Shown: positions 25,439 to 31,450 of the stretch, piece by piece
How positions within the stretch are numbered: position 1 is the first letter of the stretch
Layout of the letters: each line of letters begins with the position of its first letter
Made by a program: the position numbers and the translations under genes
The notes under the pieces: model-generated
The model's input: only the letters and a program-made list of their open reading frames with translations
What the model was told of the DNA's origin: nothing
Databases searched by the model: none
Virus record (IMG/VR): IMGVR_UViG_3300028027_000005
Span: 1 to 35,425 of that record
Source: a virus
DNA length: 35,425 bases
Reading direction: 5' to 3' (one strand)

Positions 25439-25741
25439 CTATTTCTTTTTAAATTGTTCAAACCAATCATCAAAATTTAACCCTCTATAAGATTCTTTCT
25501 CAACTCCTGCTAAAAATGCTTCAATCATATCTTCCTCACTATAACTTCTTTCTTGTTGCCATTTAGCACCATCAATAAAACATTTTTTATACATATATTT
25601 ATTCTCAGAATATGGTGCTATATTTTCTTGAATATATCTTTCAGCATCTTCTTCAAGTGTTTCTTGTTTAGGTTCTTCATACAATCCCAATTCTTCATCT
25701 GCTTTCATTATGTCAATTATTTTTTGCTTTTGTGTTTTCAT
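25439..25741 (-). CDS. 100-aa conserved phage protein
   Basis: The acidic 100-aa product contains 'FIDGAKWQQERSYSEEDMIE' and ends 'FDDWFEQFKKK'. This GAKWQQE...YSEEDM...WFEQFKKK pattern recurs in small Bacteroidota phage proteins of unknown function. The start is overlapped by the basic 45-aa gene upstream. Confidence 0.72.
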   Translation of the reverse strand: MKTQKQKIIDIMKADEELGLYEEPKQETLEEDAERYIQENIAPYSENKYMYKKCFIDGAKWQQERSYSEEDMIEAFLAGVEKESYRGLNFDDWFEQFKKK

Positions 25742-25850
25742 TTTTTTTTATTTTTTTAAGTATTTCTTTCGCTTCTTGTTTTAAAATATATTCCTGTTCA
25801 TAAATCGATACTCTTTGCGTGATCTGTTTTTTAATTCTTTTATTTGCCAT
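25713..25850 (-). CDS. 45-aa basic hypothetical protein
   Basis: The frame MANKRIKKQITQRVSIYEQE...NTKAKNN has 45 codons and is highly basic. It overlaps the end of the DnaA-like gene by 11 bases and the start of the 100-aa gene by 29 bases. The long downstream overlap in another frame weakens the call somewhat. It may bind nucleic acid by charge alone. Confidence 0.55.
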   Translation of the reverse strand: MANKRIKKQITQRVSIYEQEYILKQEAKEILKKIKKNENTKAKNN

Positions 25851-26319
25851 TTTCTAAACTTTCCAAAATCTTATAATCATTTATTGTAAACTCTGGCATC
25901 GGTTTATCCCAAAGCTCATTTTTATTATCTTTTCTTAATGTTTCGATAATTCTTTTGTAATTCCATCTTTTAAAAGGTTTTTCATTCTTTTGAAGCACTT
26001 TTTTAACCCCAATATTATAAGTAATATAAGTTTTATTTAAAAGTGTTTCTTCTACTTCTTTAAATAAGTTTACATCTTTCCTGTCAAATGCTTTTTTTAA
26101 TTTATTGTACTCTTTGATTTTTTTGTACATTTCTTTTCTTTGCAAATAATGATATACGGTTGCGTGGTTACATTGTAATTCCAAGCAAATATCTGTTTGC
26201 TTTCTTTCTTTTAAAAGTTCCTGGTCAATATAATGACCTCTTAAATATACTAAATGCGCTTTTCTGCTTTTAAATACCAAATCTATTTTAAATATTTCCT
26301 TGATTTCCGTTAGTGTCAT
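25840..26319 (-). CDS. DNA-binding protein with DnaA-domain-IV-like motif
   Basis: In this 159-aa protein, residues 17-60 resemble the C-terminal DNA-binding domain of DnaA. 'SRKAHLVYLRGHYI' is followed by an HTH region and 'CNHATVYHYLQ', which parallels the DnaA signature (D/N)H(S/T)TV. There is no AAA+ domain. The C-terminal ~100 residues are unassigned and rich in Lys/Asn. It might recognise repeats in the 31.1-31.4 kb region or regulate late transcription; both are inference. It opens a cluster of small genes driven from P26759. Confidence 0.6.
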   Translation of the reverse strand: MTLTEIKEIFKIDLVFKSRKAHLVYLRGHYIDQELLKERKQTDICLELQCNHATVYHYLQRKEMYKKIKEYNKLKKAFDRKDVNLFKEVEETLLNKTYITYNIGVKKVLQKNEKPFKRWNYKRIIETLRKDNKNELWDKPMPEFTINDYKILESLENGK

Positions 26320-26321
26320 AA

Positions 26322-26519
26322 CTATAAATTATTTATTTCGTTTTGTAATCTTTTGTAATCTAAAATAACATTTTTATTTTGCCATTCGTGTTGTTCTAAA
26401 GCTGTTATTATTTCATTAATCGCTATTAATGCGCTTTTAATTCCTTCCCTTTCGGCTTCCGATGTATTCCAGTAGGTAAATTTATCAATTAACTCAACTG
26501 CTTTTTGTTTTGCGTCCAT
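26322..26519 (-). CDS. Small helical protein, paralogue of 24526-24711
   Basis: This 65-aa protein starts MDAKQKAVELIDKFTYWNTS and ends LQNEINNL. 'SALIAINEII' matches 'LALIAVDECL' of the other copy. It ends 2 bases before the DnaA-like gene start. It is probably a conserved but uncharacterised Bacteroidota phage family. Confidence 0.7.
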   Translation of the reverse strand: MDAKQKAVELIDKFTYWNTSEAEREGIKSALIAINEIITALEQHEWQNKNVILDYKRLQNEINNL

Positions 26520-26568
26520 CTTAATGTTGTTTTGTTTTTAAAGGGAGCTTTTAAACCCCCTATTTTTT

Positions 26569-26727
26569 TTAATTAAATTGTTTTGGTGTTAAATCATTTC
26601 CAAATATTTTTTTATGATTTTCACAAGCAATTAATATTTCATTTTTAAATTTTAAATAACCTCCTTTTTTTATAGCTTTCATTTTTAAAGAGTTTATTGC
26701 TTTTGTAGATTCTAATTGAGTTGTCAT
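26569..26727 (-). CDS. 52-aa hypothetical protein, first gene after P26759
   Basis: The frame MTTQLESTKAINSLKMKAIK...GNDLTPKQFN has 52 codons. It is the first gene downstream of a strong promoter with an A-rich leader, as expected of an early gene. It is a basic protein with no recognised motif. Confidence 0.65.
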   Translation of the reverse strand: MTTQLESTKAINSLKMKAIKKGGYLKFKNEILIACENHKKIFGNDLTPKQFN

Positions 26728-26758
26728 AATATTTGTGTTTTGTTGTTGTTTTGTTTGA

Positions 26759-26789
26759 CAAAGATAGTAATAGTTTTCAATTACGCAAT
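26759..26789 (-). promoter_or_regulatory. Promoter with spacer dyad (P26759)
   Basis: On the minus strand TTG (26786-26788) and TATCTTTG (26759-26766) are 19 bases apart. The 18-base segment GTAATTGAAAACTATTAC (26767-26784) has matching GTAAT/ATTAC ends and a G/C pair at position 7 of each half, where the other copies have A/T. It should drive the small-gene cluster and perhaps the packaging genes. Confidence 0.82.
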
Positions 26790-26791
26790 TT

Positions 26792-26998
26792 TTATTTTAA
26801 TATATTTTCTAAAAAAGATACATTATTTTGTGTTTTACTTGTATTCCACTCATTAACAGCATCTTTGTAAAGGCTATCAATCCAATAATAAAGCCTGTAT
26901 TTTTCAAAACCTTTGAACTTTAGGCCATTTTTAAAGGTATGTTCTAATCTGTCAGGATTGTTTTTTTTAAATAATTCTATCTTCTCGGCTAATTTCAT
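26792..26998 (-). CDS. 68-aa hypothetical protein
   Basis: This 68-aa protein starts MKLAEKIELFKKNNPDRLEH and contains 'YRLYYWIDSLYKDAVNEW'. It overlaps the VRR-NUC gene by 32 bases, in a different frame, and is the last gene before promoter P26759. It may be co-translated with the nuclease. No family is recognised. Confidence 0.65.
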   Translation of the reverse strand: MKLAEKIELFKKNNPDRLEHTFKNGLKFKGFEKYRLYYWIDSLYKDAVNEWNTSKTQNNVSFLENILK

Positions 26999-27251
26999 TT
27001 TTAAATTGTTCTAAATTATCAATAACCTCACAAGTAAACCCCTGCTCTCTTAATTGTCTTTGTCTTAATTCCTGTAAAGGAGATATTATACCCCCTGGTT
27101 TCTTAACTTCTATAAAAATAGTTTTGCCATCTTTAAACATAAATAAATCAGGATAACCAGCCTCACTTAATTTAATTGTTTTAATTACAATCCATCCTTT
27201 GCTTTCAGCATATTTTTTTATTTTACTTTGGATTTGTTGCTCTGTACTCAT
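26967..27251 (-). CDS. VRR-NUC domain nuclease
   Basis: This 94-aa stand-alone VRR-NUC protein carries 'TEQQIQ' near the N-terminus, 'GYPDLFMF' with Asp35, 'IFIEVKKPGG' with Glu48 and Lys50, and 'SPLQELRQRQL', the usual PD-(D/E)XK core and trailing Gln. Phage VRR-NUC proteins act as structure-specific (Holliday-junction-like) nucleases. It overlaps the helicase gene by 29 bases, and helicase + VRR-NUC pairing is common in phage replication modules. Confidence 0.88.
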   Translation of the reverse strand: MSTEQQIQSKIKKYAESKGWIVIKTIKLSEAGYPDLFMFKDGKTIFIEVKKPGGIISPLQELRQRQLREQGFTCEVIDNLEQFKNEISREDRII

Positions 27252-28452
27252 TAAATTGTTTTATGTTAAATTTTTCTTTTTTGCTTACAGTTTTATAAAT
27301 TGCCTCTGTTAGTGATCCTTTTTCAAAGATAAAATAAACATCATTTGTTGGTCTATCTTTTAAAGTTAATCTGTCAATAGCCTGAATGAAATTTTTACCT
27401 GAATAACCAAAATTATAAAATACTAAACAATCTGCTTTAGATAATGATATACCTTCACACGAACTTACCTGCTGCCCTAAGTAATGTTTATCAGTATTAT
27501 TAAACTCGTTTAAATCTGTTGTGCATTGATCCTTAAAAACATCCTGTAATAAAGTTAATTCATTTTTGAAATTATAGATAATAGCTAACTTTTTACCTTC
27601 AAAATATTTCTTAATAAATTGACCTTTTGCATCGCTTAAAATCTTATTATTACCTGATTCAAAAATAATAGTTCCATTTTCTAATTGGTGTATCTTTTGC
27701 AAAAGTTTAACACCGCTATCAGCAATAATTAACTCATCTTTACCCTCAATTAAACTATCTCTTTTTAACATTTCAATTAAAATTTTATTACTAATAGGAA
27801 AATGGATAACGTGTTTATTAACTTTTGAAACAAAACCGCTTTGCTCTTGCGTGTATTTTAACGTGTAAGGCTCTATAATTACATTTACCGATATCATATC
27901 GCATTTACTATAATCATTGATTAAACCATGCCCTAATTGCTTCTGTGTTACTTTTACGTAATCCTTCGCCCATTTATAAAAGTTTGTATAGTATTTAAAC
28001 GGACTATAATCGCTAAAATTAAACTGGTGGTATATTTGCGATCCTGATTCAACGCACATCGTACCGCTCAAAAGTATAGCTGGAATTTTTGAAAAACGTG
28101 CCTTTGCAATTTTATAAAAGTTATTAGGTTTTGGATATGTTGAGAATAAACCGTGCGCCTCATCGTAAATTATAACATCAAATTTATTGTGTTCTATTTT
28201 GTGAATGGATTCTTTGTTTATTATTGTTAGATTAAAATCATACCCAGCAACATTAAAGTCATCCTGAATACTTTTAAAGGCTTTTATCTTTGTAATAAAT
28301 AAAACATCCTTTGCATTAACATTTTGGCACGTTTGCAATGCCGTTAATGTTTTACCAACTCTTGGTGCAAAGTTATAATAAACAATTCCTTTGGACTTTA
28401 AAATATTTGCTCCTCTTGTGGATAGTTCTATTTGGTATGAACGTAAAATCAT
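27223..28452 (-). CDS. SF2 DEAH helicase
   Basis: This 409-aa protein has the Walker A-like 'APRVGKT' (29-35), 'VIIYDEAH' (93-100) and motif III 'LLSGTM' (128-132). Near the C-terminus is a motif VI-like 'FIQAIDRLTLKDR', all of superfamily 2. Gly usually precedes the Lys in this compact phage type, as seen here. It overlaps the primase gene by 4 bases and the VRR-NUC gene by 29, forming a primase-helicase-nuclease operon. It probably unwinds replication or recombination intermediates. Confidence 0.88.
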   Translation of the reverse strand: MILRSYQIELSTRGANILKSKGIVYYNFAPRVGKTLTALQTCQNVNAKDVLFITKIKAFKSIQDDFNVAGYDFNLTIINKESIHKIEHNKFDVIIYDEAHGLFSTYPKPNNFYKIAKARFSKIPAILLSGTMCVESGSQIYHQFNFSDYSPFKYYTNFYKWAKDYVKVTQKQLGHGLINDYSKCDMISVNVIIEPYTLKYTQEQSGFVSKVNKHVIHFPISNKILIEMLKRDSLIEGKDELIIADSGVKLLQKIHQLENGTIIFESGNNKILSDAKGQFIKKYFEGKKLAIIYNFKNELTLLQDVFKDQCTTDLNEFNNTDKHYLGQQVSSCEGISLSKADCLVFYNFGYSGKNFIQAIDRLTLKDRPTNDVYFIFEKGSLTEAIYKTVSKKEKFNIKQFNEYRATNPK

Positions 28453-30707
28453 AGTTTCTTTATCCAGTTGTTAATAGTAACACGGCTCACATTAAACTCC
28501 TTCGCCAATTTACTTTTATTAATATTATCTATTCCTTTGGCTTCTATTAATTTTTTCAAAGTATCAAGTACATTATCTTTGATTTTACCGCTTTTTATAT
28601 CCGATACATCCTTATTCTCTAATCCTTCTGTTTTAATTTTCTTAAATTGTAATACAAAATACTCGGCTAATTTCTCAGCTTTTATTATTGTTTCTGCATT
28701 TACTTTTACTTCTTTGATATCTTTATCATCAAAAAAACAATCAATAAAATGAATTATAAGTGATAATCTTGGAATATACGTTTTAATCTTTGCAATCATA
28801 CTTTTGTACATTTCAGGTTCATTTTCTGAATTTTGCAAATCAACATATTTATTAAATACTCTTACCCATTCATCATTTGCATTTTTATCTAATTTACAAA
28901 TGAAAGGTATTATTTCATTGTTATCATCTTTTTTAATAATATGCCTAATATTGTCATTCATTTTTAAAATAGTATTTTCATACCATTCAATTAATTGTTC
29001 TGGCAATTCATCATTATTGTACTGCTCGGCTTTTAAATTATTAGGATAAGCAAAAAGAAATCTATCTATAAATCCTGAACTAATATTTTCATTTGTGAAA
29101 TGACTGTCTAAAATTTCAGGTTGAATACCTCCAAGTACTGGAATAAATGGTGAACTAATATACAAATCATCTCTTGATAATCTATTAACAATAATACTTT
29201 CATTTGACCAAATAGATAGCCATTGTTGTTTATCTGAACCCTCTCTATATTTATTCATGTCTTTAAACCAACCATCTAATTCATCTTTAAAAACCCCAAT
29301 AGCGTTTTTGGATTCGTTATGAATAGATATTAAAGCTTCTATTGTTGTATCACTTGCAAGTAGTTGTTTTCTTTTAGGTTTGTCAATTGGAATAGTACTT
29401 TTTTGGTCTTTTTTAGACATTAAAAGATAGTTTTGATATTCCTCATATTTTTGAAAATATTCCTCAATTCTTTTTTTATTAATCTTTTTTAGTGGATAAA
29501 TAATATTGTTTATACTTGGTGTTTTACCAAGTCCAGCCTGACCAACTAATGACAAAAATAAAGTACATGATTCAGTCCATCCTTTTTTTGCTTCAATCTT
29601 TAATGAATTGCCAATAATAACAGACATCATCCAAAGAAATGAAGAGGCCATAAAGTCCTCATTTAACATCAATTTAGTTTTTGATTCTGAAATGTATAAT
29701 TGAATTTCATTTGGAAATATATCAATAGGAAATTCTTTAGTTTCTATCTTTTGGATTATATCTTTTGGAAATTCTTTTACTAAACGAGATCCGTACCCAC
29801 TTAAATACAAATCCTTTGAAGCTGCTGAATAATCTCCATTATGATACTTGTATGCAAATGCAGTAAATGGTGTTATTAGTTTTTCGTGTGGGTAACAAGT
29901 TCCAGTACTAAAAAGATACATAAAGCCACTATCTCTAAAAACATAACCGCTATGAGCTGAAGTTGCACCGTGTCTTTTAATAACTTGTTTATTTGATAAA
30001 TTAGCTACAATAGTAAAATCTGATCCAATAACGTCAAAAATACTATGCTTTTGGTTATAATCATCCCAAGGTGTTATTTTAGATTCTACATAATCATTTT
30101 TAGATACTTTTATCGGCTCTACTTCCTTTACAAAATTATAGATTTTAGAACAGGATAAAATAATATCCCTATCCTCTTTAGAAATATAGTCTATATCTAA
30201 ATAGGAACGCTTATTATATTGATTATTTGGATAAACAAAGCAATAACCACCCTTTGCCCTAGTTTCTAAAATAGCTTCGGTATAACCCTCTAAAACAGCT
30301 AATTTTTTATTACCTTCTATTTCTTCACATTTAAAGAAAATATGATATCCATCCGATTGAGTTTTATAAATAACTACTTTGTTATAAAAATCAAAAATAT
30401 TATCATCTAAGAAGTTAATATATTCATCCCAAAACTCTTTACGATCTTTAGCAGCTTTTAAAACTTTTAAATCAACATCAATACATTGTAAATTATCATA
30501 ACCAGTAACAATACCAAAGTTATTCGTTGAAGGTATTTCTGTGCCATCATTTCTAAATATACCGCCTTTGTAATTATAGTTTTTAGAAAATTCAGTAAAT
30601 GATAGTTTTTCTGTTTGTGATTTTTTCCAAGGGAAGTTGGGAACTTTATTGCTCCCAACTGTTATCAAAGAAAAATTTTCACAAAGGTTTTTTAAATTAA
30701 ATTCCAT
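28449..30707 (-). CDS. Primase-helicase (prim-pol-like N-terminus, DUF3987-like ATPase)
   Basis: This 752-aa replication protein has an N-terminal region (~1-185) that resembles a bifunctional primase-polymerase: 'FPWKKS', 'GIVTGYDNLQCIDVDLK' with Asp77/Asp79, 'SDGYHIFF' with His122 and 'ETRAKGGYCFVYP'. The middle has Walker A 'GQAGLGKT' (389-396) and 'FKDELDGWF' (473-481), as in DUF3987 helicases. The C-terminus is a small HTH ('SKLAKEFNVSRVTINNWIKK'). It probably primes and unwinds DNA at the phage origin. No DNA polymerase gene is present elsewhere, so the host replicase is presumably recruited. Confidence 0.87.
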   Translation of the reverse strand: MEFNLKNLCENFSLITVGSNKVPNFPWKKSQTEKLSFTEFSKNYNYKGGIFRNDGTEIPSTNNFGIVTGYDNLQCIDVDLKVLKAAKDRKEFWDEYINFLDDNIFDFYNKVVIYKTQSDGYHIFFKCEEIEGNKKLAVLEGYTEAILETRAKGGYCFVYPNNQYNKRSYLDIDYISKEDRDIILSCSKIYNFVKEVEPIKVSKNDYVESKITPWDDYNQKHSIFDVIGSDFTIVANLSNKQVIKRHGATSAHSGYVFRDSGFMYLFSTGTCYPHEKLITPFTAFAYKYHNGDYSAASKDLYLSGYGSRLVKEFPKDIIQKIETKEFPIDIFPNEIQLYISESKTKLMLNEDFMASSFLWMMSVIIGNSLKIEAKKGWTESCTLFLSLVGQAGLGKTPSINNIIYPLKKINKKRIEEYFQKYEEYQNYLLMSKKDQKSTIPIDKPKRKQLLASDTTIEALISIHNESKNAIGVFKDELDGWFKDMNKYREGSDKQQWLSIWSNESIIVNRLSRDDLYISSPFIPVLGGIQPEILDSHFTNENISSGFIDRFLFAYPNNLKAEQYNNDELPEQLIEWYENTILKMNDNIRHIIKKDDNNEIIPFICKLDKNANDEWVRVFNKYVDLQNSENEPEMYKSMIAKIKTYIPRLSLIIHFIDCFFDDKDIKEVKVNAETIIKAEKLAEYFVLQFKKIKTEGLENKDVSDIKSGKIKDNVLDTLKKLIEAKGIDNINKSKLAKEFNVSRVTINNWIKKL

Positions 30708-30958
30708 TACGATGCTGTTGTTTCAAATTCATAAATAATTACATCTTTAGAATACGAAACTAATCTAAAAATACAATCTCCAAAACTATTGTATTTTTTA
30801 TATTCAATCAAAATACATCCTTCTACTATATTATTTTCTAAATTATCTTTAATTTCTTTCTCTAACTTGTTTAAAATTTCATTCGCCGTGTAATGATTAA
30901 TATTTATATAATTAAATATTTCTCTAAATCTTAATTCTTCTGCTATAATAATTCTCAT
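30707..30958 (-). CDS. 83-aa hypothetical protein under structured leader
   Basis: This 83-aa protein starts MRIIIAEELRFREIFNYINI, with mixed helix and strand. Its stop overlaps the primase start (TAATG), so it should be co-translated with it. It is the first gene after the structured leader at 30974-31075, so leader control would reach the whole replication operon. It has no recognised family. Confidence 0.72.
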   Translation of the reverse strand: MRIIIAEELRFREIFNYININHYTANEILNKLEKEIKDNLENNIVEGCILIEYKKYNSFGDCIFRLVSYSKDVIIYEFETTAS

Positions 30959-30973
30959 AATATTTATTTTTTA

Positions 30974-31075
30974 AATCCATAATTGTTATTAAATAAAAAT
31001 GCCCTATGGATTGGAAGTAGAGCTCCGCACCATAAGGCTTTTAAAAAAGGTCTTTAATTGTATTAATGCTCTACC
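30974..31075 (-). promoter_or_regulatory. Structured 5' leader with possible pseudoknot/alternative hairpin
   Basis: In minus-strand RNA, 31068-31075 (GGTAGAGC) can pair with 31016-31023 (GCTCTACT). The segment 31030-31038 (GCCTTATGG) can pair 9 bp with 31001-31009 (CCATAGGGC), including a G-U that is a C-A mismatch on the other strand. The four arms interleave, as in an H-type pseudoknot. Bases 31005-31012 (AATCCATA) can instead pair with 30974-30981 (TATGGATT), just upstream of the A-rich ribosome-binding region and the ATG at 30958. No known riboswitch class is recognised. Confidence 0.5.
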
Positions 31076-31088
31076 AATAATACAAGTA

Positions 31089-31096
31089 CAAATATA
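31089..31096 (-). promoter_or_regulatory. Probable -7 element of replication operon promoter
   Basis: TATATTTG on the minus strand matches TAnnTTTG. The -33 region is weak (no TTG at 19-20 bases) and the GTAAT dyad of the other promoters is missing. If used, the transcript begins a few bases further on, so the leader would be about 125 nt and contain the whole structured element. Confidence 0.55.
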
Positions 31097-31140
31097 ATAC
31101 TTTTTTTAATATAAATACTAATAAAGTTATTTTTTTAAAA

Positions 31141-31398
31141 GTGTAAAGAAAGTGTAAACCTACCTTTACAGGTTACACCCCAAGTTACACCCCATAAAAT
31201 CAATGATAGCAAGACTTAACAGCGGAAAGTGTAAACCTTTACACTTTTTTTTTATTTTTTTTATTTTTTTTTATTTTTTTATATTTTTTTAACCTACTGT
31301 AAACTGTAAACTCTTTACAATTTACTTTGTCAACCCTTATAAACATTGAAAAAAAACTGTAAAGTATTATTGTAAATATACCTTTACACTGCTTTACA
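31141..31398. other. Iteron-like repeat field and A/T tract: replication origin candidate
   Basis: The 492-bp gap between 30958 and 31451 is the only long non-coding region. Within 258 bp it holds 12 copies of TGTAAA/TTTACA (starts 31142, 31153, 31165, 31230, 31238, 31298, 31305, 31314, 31358, 31371, 31383, 31393), in both orientations. It also holds two GTTACACCCC copies 12 bp apart (31172, 31184) and a palindrome with 10-bp arms (31226-31235 and 31238-31247). A pure A/T tract of about 48 bp (31245-31292) could be the unwinding element. It lies directly upstream of the primase-helicase operon. Confidence 0.55.
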
Positions 31399-31399
31399 T

Positions 31400-31426
31400 A
31401 AAAAAACCGCTAAATTTCTTCAGCGG
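31400..31426 (-). terminator. Intrinsic terminator after helicase-methyltransferase gene
   Basis: On the minus strand CCGCTGAA-GAAA-TTTAGCGG forms an 8-bp stem (one G-U) closed by a GAAA tetraloop and followed by seven T. It lies 25 bases after the stop at 31451. Confidence 0.88.
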
Positions 31427-31450
31427 CTAAAACAAAACTTTGTAAATGTA

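Noticed and set aside
26541-26560. Weak GGGAG/CCCCC hairpin after the 65-aa gene
   Set aside because: Only 3-4 paired bases and no consistent U-tract on the minus strand.
31001-31080. tRNA-like text (TTGGTAGAGC, as in a D-arm) in the leader of the replication operon
   Set aside because: No matching D-stem partner, anticodon arm or TTCGAAT-type T-arm can be paired at the right spacing, so it is not a tRNA gene; the pairing seen fits a leader structure instead.
31226-31260. Plus-strand terminator: 10-bp palindrome followed by a T-run
   Set aside because: No genes are transcribed on the plus strand, the loop would be only 2-4 bases, and the palindrome is made of the repeated TGTAAA elements; more likely binding sites.
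31239-31346. 35-codon minus-strand frame inside the repeat field
   Set aside because: Low-complexity Lys/Asn product encoded by the A/T tract; no leader and no conserved-looking residues.
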